A stretch of DNA of 64,000 nt from NCBI RefSeq assembly GCF_000422725.1, contig NZ_KE383909.1:1101178-1165177 (forward strand), in the 5' to 3' direction. The position numbers and the translations under genes were made by a program. The notes beneath the pieces were generated by a model. It had not been told where the DNA came from. It made no database searches and saw nothing but the letters and a program-made list of their open reading frames with translations. Shown here one piece after another: positions 50,399 to 58,785 of this stretch. Position 1 is the first letter of the stretch, and every line of letters starts with the position of its first letter. The DNA is from Flavobacterium subsaxonicum WB 4.1-42 = DSM 21790 (GTDB lineage Bacteria; Bacteroidota; Bacteroidia; Flavobacteriales; Flavobacteriaceae).

Positions 50399-50759
50399 AT
50401 ATGCGATAATTCGCGTGGTGCCAAGGGTTGAGCGTGAAGAGTTTATAAACGCGGGTGTGATACTTTTTTGTAAACGCCAGCGGTTTATAAAGGTGCTTTA
50501 TACTGTAAACGAAACCAAGCTTTTAGCCCTTTGCCCCGATTTTGATACACAACAGCTTGCCCTAAACTTAGAATCGTTTGAGCGTATAGCCCGAGGCGCT
50601 AAAAATGGCGGCCCCATAGCCCTGTTTGAAGCCGCCGAGCGATTTAGGTGGCTTACGGCAATACGCAGCTCTGTAATACAAACATCGAGGCCGCACCCGG
50701 GCTTTAGCGATAACCTTGAGGACACGGCAAACAGGCTTTTTAAAAACATTGTGTTGTAA
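50376..50759 (+). CDS. DUF3037 family protein
   Basis: 127 residues. The family pattern YEYAIIRVVPRVEREEFINAGVILFC and the end SVIQTSRPHPGFSDN are clear. Function unknown. It begins 23 bases inside the HipA-like gene in another frame, so expression is coupled; the same gene pair is common in other genomes by memory, which points to a functional unit. Confidence 0.85.
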   Translation: MQDKHLYEYAIIRVVPRVEREEFINAGVILFCKRQRFIKVLYTVNETKLLALCPDFDTQQLALNLESFERIARGAKNGGPIALFEAAERFRWLTAIRSSVIQTSRPHPGFSDNLEDTANRLFKNIVL

Positions 50760-50822
50760 CTATGGCTTAAACACCCCTGCCAATTGTCGTATATACACAT
50801 TTAGTCGCATTAATGGTATGGC

Positions 50823-50830
50823 TATATTTG
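50823..50830 (+). promoter_or_regulatory. -7 promoter box of the VOC gene
   Basis: TATATTTG, 23 bases before the ATG. Confidence 0.5.
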
Positions 50831-50853
50831 TATAACAACATAAACAATATACT

Positions 50854-51267
50854 ATGGCAACTGTTAATCAGATTTTTGTAAACCTGCCGGTGAAGGAGTT
50901 AAGCAGGTCGGTTGATTTTTTTACTAAGATAGGCTTTACCTTTAACCCGCAATTTACCGATGAAAATGCTACCTGCATGGTTATTAACGATACCATTTAT
51001 GCAATGCTATTGGTAGAAAAATACTTTAAAACCTTTATAGATAAAGAAATTGCCGACACTAAAGCAAATGCAGCCGCTATTATAGCATTATCTGTAGGCA
51101 GCCATGCCGAAGTAGACGAGCTTATAGAAAAAGCCCTTGAAGCAGGCGGCAGAGAGTATAAGGAGTTGCAGGACCATGGTTTTATGTACGGCCGCAATTT
51201 CGAAGATCTGGACGGACACCTTTGGGAAGTTTTTTATATGGATATGGCCGCTATGCCACAGCAGTAA
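50854..51267 (+). CDS. VOC / glyoxalase-bleomycin resistance family protein
   Basis: 137 residues of the vicinal oxygen chelate fold: a short N-terminal repeat (NLPVKELSRSVDFFTKIGFTFN) and a second one ending DGHLWEVFYMD. The second metal ligand (Glu in WEVFY) is present. Substrate unknown. Monocistronic with a shared terminator downstream. Confidence 0.88.
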   Translation: MATVNQIFVNLPVKELSRSVDFFTKIGFTFNPQFTDENATCMVINDTIYAMLLVEKYFKTFIDKEIADTKANAAAIIALSVGSHAEVDELIEKALEAGGREYKELQDHGFMYGRNFEDLDGHLWEVFYMDMAAMPQQ

Positions 51268-51287
51268 AAACAATCTAAACAAATTAC

Positions 51288-51320
51288 TAAAGCCTGTTTA
51301 CACATCGTAGACAGGCTTTA
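51288..51320. terminator. Probable bidirectional terminator
   Basis: TAAAGCCTGTTTAC pairs with GTAGACAGGCTTTA with one mismatch, loop ACATC or similar. It sits between the convergent VOC and flavin reductase genes. T-runs are weak. Confidence 0.5.
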
Positions 51321-51323
51321 TTG

Positions 51324-51881
51324 TTATAAGTTTTGTGGCAAAAATTTATTGCGATAGCTAACCGCTTTGCCCGATACCATAAAATGCCCTTCGCCCCGGT
51401 AGTGTATGGTTTCAGGATATTTTGGCGAAACGGCAGCATGTGCCTTTACTACTTCAAAAATAAAAAAGTTGTATTTATTAAGCATTTTAGCATCATGAAT
51501 TTTACATTCAAAATGGGCATAGCATTCGGCAATCAGTGGTGCTTTAACCATAGTGGCATCTTCTGCCGTAAGGCCAAACTTGTCAAACTTATCCACATCG
51601 CGCCCGCTGCAATTGCCAATGCCCACTACGGTTTCGGCAAGATGTAGTTCGGGTATATTAATAACACATTCTTTGCTCTTTTTAATCAGGTTAAAACTAT
51701 GATTGGCCGACGTTATCATGCACCCAATTAAAGAAGGCGTAAACTCCAGCACTGTGTGCCAGCCCATCGTCATAATATTAGTCTCTTCTTTATATTTAGA
51801 ACTAACCAACACAATGGGCCCGGGCTCCAGGAACCTCCTAATCTCAGATACCGGAAAATCTTTCTTGTTATACTTTTTCAT
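51324..51881 (-). CDS. Flavin reductase-family protein
   Basis: 185 residues of the FMN-binding split-barrel type (PGPIVLVSSKYKEETNIMTMGWHTVLEF, NCSGRDVDKF, GHFMVSG). It is expected to bind FMN and reduce flavin or an acceptor with NAD(P)H. Its start overlaps the end of the upstream membrane-hydrolase gene by 14 bases, so they share a transcript. Confidence 0.9.
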   Translation of the reverse strand: MKKYNKKDFPVSEIRRFLEPGPIVLVSSKYKEETNIMTMGWHTVLEFTPSLIGCMITSANHSFNLIKKSKECVINIPELHLAETVVGIGNCSGRDVDKFDKFGLTAEDATMVKAPLIAECYAHFECKIHDAKMLNKYNFFIFEVVKAHAAVSPKYPETIHYRGEGHFMVSGKAVSYRNKFLPQNL

Positions 51882-52560
51882 GGCTTGTAATTATATCAGG
51901 GTCTTTTTTATTGAGCAAATAAATGTACTGAAACATACAAGAGGCGGCAACAGCACCAAAGGTGTGCCATAAAAAGTGAGTACCTTCTGCTATCCAGCCC
52001 CATTTATCGGCCACCCTAAACGTAAGGGCAAAAATAAAAGCAAGCAGCGCAAGGCCTACCCAATGCCCATTCTTAAATTTTGTACTTATAAGATAGCCCA
52101 GTACCGGCAGCAGCACCATGCCGGCCAGCACGGCATAATTTATATTAATATAAAGTTGTATGTTGCCCTGCATCATCTGCCGCCTGGCAAATACCTGAAA
52201 GCCGGCATAGAGCAATACAAAGGCCATGGCATAATACCATCTTGTAAGTTTTCCTAAAAAGTACACGCCTGCAGCTACGCAAAGCAGCATTATGGGCAGC
52301 CAGTCCATCATAATAAAAATACGCCATTGCCGCAACCCGTGGTAAATGGTACCGCCTATGCCTCCGATATATAGCAGTGCAAGAGCTACCGATAAGAACG
52401 CATGTTCCCTGACCTTACCCCAAAGTTTAAACGTCCAATAAATGGCTATTACCAAAAAAAAGCAGGAGGTAATGGTATTAAAAGGTTCGGGAAAGGCATG
52501 CTGCATGTTGGTTTCGGCATAAGGCATGCCCCCATCGGGCGGGTTTTGATAAAATGGCAT
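51868..52560 (-). CDS. Alkaline ceramidase / CREST-type membrane hydrolase
   Basis: 230 residues with seven transmembrane helices. The CREST metal-site residues are visible: TIYHG (His 74) in helix 2, MMDWLPI (Asp 86) in helix 3, and EGTHFLWHTFGA (two His) in the last helix. The superfamily includes alkaline ceramidases, PAQR receptors and Per1 proteins. Since Flavobacteria contain ceramide-like sulfonolipids, an amidase on such lipids is possible; this is an inference. Followed by a flavin reductase gene overlapping by 14 bases. Confidence 0.78.
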   Translation of the reverse strand: MPFYQNPPDGGMPYAETNMQHAFPEPFNTITSCFFLVIAIYWTFKLWGKVREHAFLSVALALLYIGGIGGTIYHGLRQWRIFIMMDWLPIMLLCVAAGVYFLGKLTRWYYAMAFVLLYAGFQVFARRQMMQGNIQLYININYAVLAGMVLLPVLGYLISTKFKNGHWVGLALLAFIFALTFRVADKWGWIAEGTHFLWHTFGAVAASCMFQYIYLLNKKDPDIITSHEKV

Positions 52561-52792
52561 AGGTATTGTGCTTGTGTAAGTAATAAATGTAAGAATTATT
52601 TACGGCATCCTTACAAGGTTTAATAAAGTTTTATAGTTTAAAACATTCAATATATTGGCGTTAACGTTTTACATAACAATAAATTAACACAAATAAACTT
52701 TTATAATGTTATAAAATTTTACATTTAATAAAAGTGTTAAAAATTAACGCGTAATTTTTGTATTTTTACTCCTTATAATTTAACCCAAAGCG

Positions 52793-53350
52793 ATGGAGCT
52801 ATACATAAAGTATAACATTGATATGATGTGTAAAGTCTTGTTGCAGCAACAGCTGGACAAGTTTGGCATAAATTGCAGGGTTACAGAGCCCGGGTATGTT
52901 AAGTTTAAAGAAAACATACCAATGGAAACCTACAACAGCTTTATACAATCGCTTAAGCAGTTTGGCATAGAAATAGTAGACAACCAGAAAAGTATACTGG
53001 TACAAAAAATAAAAAATGCCATAATAGAAATGTTGTATGCCGATAAGGGCATGCAATCTTTAAAAATATCATCGTACCTTTCAGAGAAATTAGACGAGAG
53101 TTATCGTACACTGTCGCAGGTTTTTTCTGAAGTTACTTTTATATCTATCGAAAATTTTATTATTTTGCATAAGATTGAAAGGGTAAAACAGTTACTGCTT
53201 ACAGAAAACATGTCGTTAACAGAGATATCGTTTATGATGAATTACAGCAGCGTTGCTTACCTGTCTCAGCAGTTTAAGAACATTACGGGCGTAACCCCAA
53301 CGGCGTTCCAAAAAATAATGAGGCAAAAACGTTATATAGAAACCAAATAG
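52793..53350 (+). CDS. AraC-type regulator, paralogue of the 16.3 kb HMA-AraC protein, with degenerate metal site
   Basis: 185 residues, collinear with the protein at 16261 over its whole length. The HMA-like domain begins MELYIKYN and the first Cys of the CxxC is replaced by Asp (IDMMCK), so only one Cys remains. The C-terminal HTH pair is intact (SLTEISFMMNYSSVAYLSQQFKNITGVTPTAF). It is probably no longer metal-regulated in the same way. The gene for a response regulator starts 18 bases downstream on the same strand. Confidence 0.86.
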   Translation: MELYIKYNIDMMCKVLLQQQLDKFGINCRVTEPGYVKFKENIPMETYNSFIQSLKQFGIEIVDNQKSILVQKIKNAIIEMLYADKGMQSLKISSYLSEKLDESYRTLSQVFSEVTFISIENFIILHKIERVKQLLLTENMSLTEISFMMNYSSVAYLSQQFKNITGVTPTAFQKIMRQKRYIETK

Positions 53351-53368
53351 AATAAGAAACAAAAATAA

Positions 53369-53815
53369 ATGCGTCCAACACCACTACACATAATGCTTGC
53401 CGATGACGATGAAGATGATCGATTGTTTTTTAAGGAGGCATTTGAAGAAGTTAAAATAAAATACGATATCTCTACCTTTAATGATGGAGAGCAGCTAATG
53501 GAATACCTTAGCGACCCTCAAAATTCGTTACCGGATATTGTTTTCCTGGATTTAAATATGCCCCGCAAATCGGGCATGGAATGTTTAAAGGAAATTCGCA
53601 GCAGCGACAGGCTTAAAAGGATATCTGTAGCCATATATTCTACTTCTTCGTCTGAACAGGATATAGAAGATACCTTTGTGGCAGGCGCCAATGTTTATAT
53701 TAAAAAGCCAAACGATTTTAATATGCTTAAAAAAGTGCTAAGCGATGTAGTGCACATTAACTGGCAGTATATAGTAGACGGCCTTAATAAAGATAGTTTT
53801 ATACTAAGCCTTTAA
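53369..53815 (+). CDS. Response regulator, receiver domain only
   Basis: 148 residues of Rcp1/CheY type. Acidic pocket ADDDEDD (residues 11-17), phosphorylatable Asp 61 (FLDLNMP), Thr/Ser switch (YSTSSS) and Lys near 113 (YIKKPNDF). No output domain; it probably acts through protein contacts or phosphorelay. Cotranscribed with the AraC-type paralogue. A partner could be the orphan PAS kinase at 29.9 kb, though this is only a possibility. Confidence 0.93.
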   Translation: MRPTPLHIMLADDDEDDRLFFKEAFEEVKIKYDISTFNDGEQLMEYLSDPQNSLPDIVFLDLNMPRKSGMECLKEIRSSDRLKRISVAIYSTSSSEQDIEDTFVAGANVYIKKPNDFNMLKKVLSDVVHINWQYIVDGLNKDSFILSL

Positions 53816-53834
53816 TTAGACCCGAACGTAAATA

Positions 53835-53873
53835 ACAAAGCCCTTTCTGTAAAAAGAAAGGGCTTTGTTTTTA
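53835..53873 (+). terminator. Strong terminator after the response regulator
   Basis: A perfect 14-base-pair stem (ACAAAGCCCTTTCT / AGAAAGGGCTTTGT), loop GTAAAA, then T-run. It reaches into the stop of the next, convergent gene. Confidence 0.88.
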
Positions 53874-54140
53874 TTCTATTTCTTCAAAGTCTATATATTC
53901 TCCTACTTTTTTCTTTTCTGCAGGGCGTTCCTGCGCTTTATCCTGTGCTGCAGATTGCTGCTGGTACTGGTCTTGGGTATTTTGCTGGCGCTGGTAAATA
54001 CTCTGCTCAGCCTTTTTTACCACCTGCTGTACAATAACCGGCGCTAATAATCGCATAATATACCTTAAAGCATAGTAAACCAGTACTATAATAACCAAAC
54101 TCCTTAATAAGCCCGAAAATGATGCTGTTTCCATTATCAT
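53871..54140 (-). CDS. DUF4834 family membrane protein
   Basis: 89 residues. One transmembrane helix near residues 12-34, then a basic and Gln-rich region (QQRQQNTQDQYQQQSAAQD at about 50-70) and an acidic end (DFEEIE). The pattern is that of DUF4834, small Bacteroidota proteins of unknown function. Divergent from an outer-membrane-barrel gene with -7 boxes on both sides. Confidence 0.85.
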   Translation of the reverse strand: MIMETASFSGLLRSLVIIVLVYYALRYIMRLLAPVIVQQVVKKAEQSIYQRQQNTQDQYQQQSAAQDKAQERPAEKKKVGEYIDFEEIE

Positions 54141-54150
54141 AAAATTTTGT

Positions 54151-54158
54151 CAAAAATA
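54151..54158 (-). promoter_or_regulatory. -7 promoter box of the DUF4834 gene
   Basis: The minus strand reads TATTTTTG, 10 bases before the ATG. Confidence 0.45.
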
Positions 54159-54212
54159 AACAATCTGCGTTTTAAAATTAAATCAAGGCTCACAAAATAA
54201 TAATAAATTATC

Positions 54213-54220
54213 TATTTTTG
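54213..54220 (+). promoter_or_regulatory. -7 promoter box of the outer-membrane-protein gene
   Basis: TATTTTTG, 40 bases before the ATG at 54261. Confidence 0.5.
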
Positions 54221-54260
54221 ATGAGCATTAACTAAACAACAACCAATAAACGAGCCAAAC

Positions 54261-55268
54261 ATGACCCGATATAAAATTTTTTTTGGGCTTATCCTGCTTT
54301 TAGGCACGGGAACAACACAGGCACAATATACAGACCAGATTAACACCAACAGGCCGGGGCAGTCTATGTCAGCTTTTTCTGTTGGTGAGACCATTTTTCA
54401 GATGGAAACCGGAATTTATGGCATAATGGAAGATCATGACGTACTAAATTACGAAGCTAAAGGTGTTGGCCTTGACCTTGCCCTTAGATACGGAGTGTTT
54501 TTTGAAGAACTGGAAATTGTAGCAAACTTTCAGTACCAGTTCGACCAGTATAAAGATGCCATATACAGCTATGGACGTAACGATTTTAGACAAATGACCA
54601 TTGGTGCCAAATACCTGGTTTACGACCCAGACAAGAACTATACGCCAGAAATTAACCTGTACAGCTGGAAAGCCAACCATAAGTTTAAATGGAGAAGCCT
54701 TATACCTGCCATTGCTGTTTATGGTGGTATGAATCTTATTGGCAAAAACAATCCATACACTTTTCCTACCGATAAAATGAGCCCAAAGCTTATGGTAATT
54801 GCCCATAACCATTTTGGTAAATGGGTTTGGGTTAACAACATTATTGCCGATAAATTTCTTACAGACTATCCAAGCCTTGGCTGGATTACTACACTTACAA
54901 GGGGCTTTAATGCCAAATGGTCGGGCTTTGTAGAGTTTCAGGGATATTCCAGCGATTATTATGCCGATGGTATTTTTAGGCTTGGCGCCGCCCACCTGCT
55001 TACCGATACAATGCAGATAGATGCCTCGATAAGCTCTAACTTTAAAGATACACCGTCTATACTTTATGGTGGCGTAGGTTTTTCGTGGAGATTTGATGCC
55101 AATTATAACGACATTTTATTGCCTGGAAAAGGCGACCGTGAAGACGAGTATAATGCCGAACAGAAAAAGAAAAACGAGGAAAGGAATAAAAAGAAAAAAG
55201 AACGCGAAGAAAGGCGTAAAAAAATAGAAGAACCAACTTCTGAACCTGTTGAGACACCTGCACCATGA
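54261..55268 (+). CDS. Outer-membrane beta-barrel (transporter-like) protein
   Basis: 335 residues with a signal peptide (cleaved after TQA, about residue 20). The mature part is a series of short amphipathic strands with aromatic belts (YGVFFEELEIVANFQYQF split, LILGMNLIG), as in the phenol-degradation MetA-type or generic transporter families. The C-terminal 45 residues are unusual: a highly charged coiled coil (KKKNEERNKKKKEREERRKK) and a Pro/Thr tail that probably faces the periplasm. The next gene overlaps it by four bases. Confidence 0.78.
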   Translation: MTRYKIFFGLILLLGTGTTQAQYTDQINTNRPGQSMSAFSVGETIFQMETGIYGIMEDHDVLNYEAKGVGLDLALRYGVFFEELEIVANFQYQFDQYKDAIYSYGRNDFRQMTIGAKYLVYDPDKNYTPEINLYSWKANHKFKWRSLIPAIAVYGGMNLIGKNNPYTFPTDKMSPKLMVIAHNHFGKWVWVNNIIADKFLTDYPSLGWITTLTRGFNAKWSGFVEFQGYSSDYYADGIFRLGAAHLLTDTMQIDASISSNFKDTPSILYGGVGFSWRFDANYNDILLPGKGDREDEYNAEQKKKNEERNKKKKEREERRKKIEEPTSEPVETPAP

Positions 55269-56386
55269 TAACTATTAAAGAAGCCAAGACAAAAGGCGAA
55301 ATAAAAGAATTTATTAAATTTTCGTTCGAACTTTATAAAGACAACCCCTACTGGATACCGCCGCTTATAAGCGACGAAATGGAAAACTTTGATAAAGAGA
55401 AGAACCCCGCTTTTAACGATGCCGAGGCTAAATTTTATCTTGCCTATCGCGATAATAAAATTGTAGGCAAAACTGCTGCCATTATAAACTGGCAGGAAGT
55501 TAACGAGCAGCATAAAAAAAAGGTGCGCTTTGGCTGGTTTGATGTTATAGACGATATAGAGGTAACCAAAGCCCTTTTAAATAAAGTATACGAATACGGT
55601 CGCGAACACAATTTAGAGTATGCCGAAGGCCCTATAGGCTTTAGCAACCTGGATAAGGTTGGCGTACTTACAGAAGGTTTCGACCAGATGGGTACCGCCA
55701 TTACCTGGTACAATCATGCGTACTATAAAGACCATTTTGAGCAATTGGGCTACGTTAAAGAAAAAGAATACCAGGAAAGTGTATTCCCATTCAGTAATGT
55801 AAAGCCGGTAATGTTTGAAAAGGCAGCCGAACTGGTTAAACGCCGTTACGGACTTAAAGCCTTAACTTTTACATCTACCAAAGATGTTATGCCCCATGTA
55901 GATAAAATGTTCGATTTGTTTAATGCTACGTATGCCAAACTGTCGTCTTTTGTGGCGGTATCTGACGTGCAGAAAGAATATTTTAAGCAAAAGTACATTG
56001 GGATGATAAACCCGGAGTACATTAATTTTGTGATAGATAAAGATGAAAAGCTGGTAGCCTTTAGTATTGTGATGCCATCTTTTGCAGAAGCACTTAAAAA
56101 GGCCAACGGAAAGCTTTTTCCATTCGGGTTTTTACATCTTCTTAAAGCAAAAAAGCACAGTAAAGATGTAGTTTTTTACCTTATTGGTGTTAATGAGGAG
56201 TACCAGAACAAAGGTGTTACAGCCATAATTTTTGAAGAGTACTACAACACGTTTACCAAAAATAAGATCGAAACCTGTATACGTACCCCGGAGCTTGAAG
56301 AGAACCATGCCATACACAACTTATGGAAACACTTTGGCCCTATAATCAACAAACGCAGGTGTACCTACCGTAAAGACATAAATTAA
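55265..56386 (+). CDS. Acyltransferase (GNAT-like) family protein
   Basis: 373 residues. The N-terminal region (YKDNPYWIPPLISDE, FYLAYRDNKIVGKTAAIINW, FGWFDVIDD) and the C-terminal region (FYLIGVNEEYQNKGVTAIIFEEYYN) match a two-lobed GNAT-like N-acyltransferase. Some databases call similar proteins GTP cyclohydrolase, which the sequence does not support. It overlaps the outer-membrane protein gene by ATGA, so translation is coupled. Substrate unknown. Confidence 0.8.
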   Translation: MITIKEAKTKGEIKEFIKFSFELYKDNPYWIPPLISDEMENFDKEKNPAFNDAEAKFYLAYRDNKIVGKTAAIINWQEVNEQHKKKVRFGWFDVIDDIEVTKALLNKVYEYGREHNLEYAEGPIGFSNLDKVGVLTEGFDQMGTAITWYNHAYYKDHFEQLGYVKEKEYQESVFPFSNVKPVMFEKAAELVKRRYGLKALTFTSTKDVMPHVDKMFDLFNATYAKLSSFVAVSDVQKEYFKQKYIGMINPEYINFVIDKDEKLVAFSIVMPSFAEALKKANGKLFPFGFLHLLKAKKHSKDVVFYLIGVNEEYQNKGVTAIIFEEYYNTFTKNKIETCIRTPELEENHAIHNLWKHFGPIINKRRCTYRKDIN

Positions 56387-56388
56387 GC

Positions 56389-56412
56389 AAAGCCCCGTTA
56401 GGGGCTTTCTTA
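56389..56412 (+). terminator. Terminator after the GNAT-like gene
   Basis: AAAGCCCC pairs perfectly with GGGGCTTT, loop GTTA, followed by a C then T-rich sequence. Confidence 0.75.
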
Positions 56413-56454
56413 TTTAATATAAGTATGCAATAATCAAATCATTTTGAGACATAA

Positions 56455-56478
56455 AAAAAGCCCCTGATGGGGCTTTTT
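56455..56478 (-). terminator. Terminator of the SPT-like gene
   Basis: AAAAAGCCCC pairs perfectly with GGGGCTTTTT, loop TGAT, with a T-run on the minus strand. Confidence 0.8.
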
Positions 56479-56504
56479 AATATTTTGAAGATTGGCAATT
56501 AAGC

Positions 56505-57770
56505 CTACTCTGCATCAAGGTCTACTTTAGTTTCGGCAGCAATCCTTTTATAGGTACCGTTCTCTAAACGCTCGCGAATATCTTCGTATGCAGTAAGCGT
56601 TTCGTTAATATCGTTAATAGTATGCGTAGCGGTTGGTATCATCCTTAATAAGATAATGCCTTTAGGTATAACCGGGTAAATTACTATCGACAAGAAAATA
56701 CCGTAGTTTTCCCTAAGATCGTTTACCATTACCATAGCTTCCGGAACACTACCTTCAAGGTAAACCGGTGTAACACACGTGTTAGTATCACCAATATTAA
56801 ACCCTTTAGCTTTAAGTCCGTTTTGCAGCGCATCTACATTCTCCCACAGCTTAGCTTTAAGCTCTGGCATTGTGCGAAGCATATCAAGGCGTTTAAGGGC
56901 ACCTTTTACAAAAATCATAGGCAATGCTTTAGCAAACATTTGCGAACGAAGGTTATACTTTAAAAAGTCAATAGTGTCTTTATCGGCAGCAATAAAAGCA
57001 CCAATACCGGCCATAGATTTTGCAAACGTACTAAAGTACACATCTATACCCGCCTGGCAGCCCTGCTCTTCACCCGCTCCTGCACCGGTTTTACCCAAAG
57101 TACCAAAGCCGTGCGCATCATCTACCAATAGCCTAAAGTTGTATTTTTCTTTAAGTGCTACTATTTCCTGCAGCCTGCCCTGCTGGCCCCTCATACCAAA
57201 AACACCCTCGGTAATAACAAGTATACCACCGCCGGTAGTTTCGGCCATGTTAGTGGCGCGTTCAAGGTTTTTTTCAAGGCTCTCTATATCGTTATGCTTG
57301 TATGTAAAGCGTTTGCCCATGTGTAGGCGAACACCATCTATAATACAGGCATGAGAATCTACATCATAAACAATAACATCGTTTTTAGATACAAGCGCAT
57401 CTATGGTACTAACCATACCCTGGTAACCAAAATTTAAAAGGTAAGCCGATTCTTTTTGTACAAAAGCAGCAAGCTCCTGCTCCAGTTGCTCGTGCCATGT
57501 AGTGTGGCCGCTCATCATCCTGGCACCCATCGGATAAGCCGCACCATATTCGGCAGCAGCCTCTGCATCAACTTTTAAAACCTCGGGGTGGTTAGCCAGG
57601 CCAAGATAATCGTTAATACTCCAGTTTAGTACTTCTTTACCACGAAACATCATGCGGTTAGACAGTGGCCCCTCCAGTTTAGGAAATACAAAATAGCCTT
57701 CTGCCTGTGATGCCCATTTACCTAACGGGCCTTTATTTTTTTGAATTCTTTCGAACAGATCTTTAACCAT
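56505..57770 (-). CDS. Alpha-oxoamine synthase (serine palmitoyltransferase-like)
   Basis: 421 residues of the PLP-dependent alpha-oxoamine synthase family (Kbl, BioF, SPT, HemA). The PLP Lys lies in VYFSTFAKSMAGIGAF (near residue 250), with the DDAHGFGTLG site. The family condenses an acyl-CoA with an amino acid. In Flavobacteria the same layout is used for sphingolipid or sulfonolipid bases, so SPT or cysteate acyltransferase are the best guesses; this sequence alone does not choose. The protein ends in a charged tail (AAETKVDLDAE). TACTTTTG box upstream. Confidence 0.88.
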   Translation of the reverse strand: MVKDLFERIQKNKGPLGKWASQAEGYFVFPKLEGPLSNRMMFRGKEVLNWSINDYLGLANHPEVLKVDAEAAAEYGAAYPMGARMMSGHTTWHEQLEQELAAFVQKESAYLLNFGYQGMVSTIDALVSKNDVIVYDVDSHACIIDGVRLHMGKRFTYKHNDIESLEKNLERATNMAETTGGGILVITEGVFGMRGQQGRLQEIVALKEKYNFRLLVDDAHGFGTLGKTGAGAGEEQGCQAGIDVYFSTFAKSMAGIGAFIAADKDTIDFLKYNLRSQMFAKALPMIFVKGALKRLDMLRTMPELKAKLWENVDALQNGLKAKGFNIGDTNTCVTPVYLEGSVPEAMVMVNDLRENYGIFLSIVIYPVIPKGIILLRMIPTATHTINDINETLTAYEDIRERLENGTYKRIAAETKVDLDAE

Positions 57771-57805
57771 AATTCAAAGTTTAGTGTCGTTTTTTAAAAA
57801 CGCAC

Positions 57806-57813
57806 CAAAAGTA
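57806..57813 (-). promoter_or_regulatory. -7 promoter box of the SPT-like gene
   Basis: The minus strand reads TACTTTTG, 36 bases before the ATG. Confidence 0.4.
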
Positions 57814-57902
57814 AATATTAAATTGCTCACATCATAATATTTTTTGAATATCAGTGTAACAAATCATGGCAGACAACTACTAATTTGTTAAAATAAAAAA
57901 TA

Positions 57903-57910
57903 TATATTTG
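57903..57910 (+). promoter_or_regulatory. -7 promoter box of the TM2 operon
   Basis: TATATTTG with a TTTG 15 bases upstream (57884-57887). The ATG of the first gene is 128 bases downstream, so a long leader is implied. Confidence 0.45.
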
Positions 57911-58037
57911 GCATTATGCTTTTTACATTTAGTTTACAATAGTGTAACAACGCATTTAAAACCAATAAAGCAGCCCACAATGCTGCACAAGCCATAATTT
58001 AACCGAACCAATTAATAACCTAATCTTAAAAACACCA

Positions 58038-58373
58038 ATGGATTCACAAAAGGTAGACATGTACTTAATGACAAATGCTAAGTACTTTCAGGCACAACAT
58101 TTAAATTATATTCGCGAAAGGCTTTTATTGATGGACGAATCTAAATGGTTTATGATTCAGAGCGCCGAGCTTAAAGACCCAACAACACTACTTATAATAT
58201 CTATAGTTGCGGGTGGTTTAGGTATAGACCGTTTTATGCTGGGCGATACAGGCCTTGGGGTAGCCAAACTATTAACGTGCGGCGGCCTTGGCATCTGGAC
58301 CATTGTAGACTGGTTTTTGGTAATGGACCTTACACGCCAAAAAAACATGGAAAGGCTACAGGCATTCCTATAA
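58038..58373 (+). CDS. TM2-domain protein
   Basis: 111 residues. The C-terminal half has two hydrophobic helices with the TM2 signature (GGLGIDRFMLGDTGLGVAKLLTCGGLGIWTIVDWFL), an aromatic/acidic turn between two transmembrane helices. The N-terminal half is helical and soluble (AQHLNYIRERLLLMDESKW). First gene of a four-gene run ending in rdgB, with 4-base or overlapping junctions. Role unknown. Confidence 0.88.
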   Translation: MDSQKVDMYLMTNAKYFQAQHLNYIRERLLLMDESKWFMIQSAELKDPTTLLIISIVAGGLGIDRFMLGDTGLGVAKLLTCGGLGIWTIVDWFLVMDLTRQKNMERLQAFL

Positions 58374-58377
58374 TAAT

Positions 58378-58785
58378 ATGACAAGAAACAGGCTATACCT
58401 GCTTTGGTTTTTAGCATTGCTTGGGGGTTACAGTTATTTACTGTGGGCATTTTTTACAAATGCACAGCATCAAAACTTTACTCCCTGCCTGTTTAAAAAC
58501 GCAACCGGTATAGCCTGCCCTTCTTGCGGCGTAACACGATCTGTATTACTGCTTACACACGGTACTATTACAGATGCCATTTTACTTAACCCTCTTGGGC
58601 TTATTGTAGCCGGCATAATGGTTGTTAGTCCGTTTTGGTTATTGTATGATGTAGCCTTAAAAAAGGACACACTATACAAAAGCTATAAAAAATTTGAAGC
58701 AATTGTAACCATAAAATGGGTCGCAATACTTCTTATAACCTTAATTTTAGCAAACTGGGCCTGGAATATTACTAAAGGATTATGA
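58378..58785 (+). CDS. DUF2752 family membrane protein
   Basis: 135 residues. The family motif CPSCGVTRSVLLLTHG (Cys pair near residue 42-45, as in DUF2752) follows a first hydrophobic helix. Three transmembrane helices in all. The family is conserved in Bacteroidota and others but has no known function. It lies 4 bases after the TM2 gene and overlaps the next gene by four bases. Confidence 0.88.
   Translation: MTRNRLYLLWFLALLGGYSYLLWAFFTNAQHQNFTPCLFKNATGIACPSCGVTRSVLLLTHGTITDAILLNPLGLIVAGIMVVSPFWLLYDVALKKDTLYKSYKKFEAIVTIKWVAILLITLILANWAWNITKGL

Noticed and set aside
54444..54995. 183-codon minus-strand frame inside the outer-membrane gene
   Set aside because: Antisense shadow; the plus-strand gene has a signal peptide and barrel-like strands.
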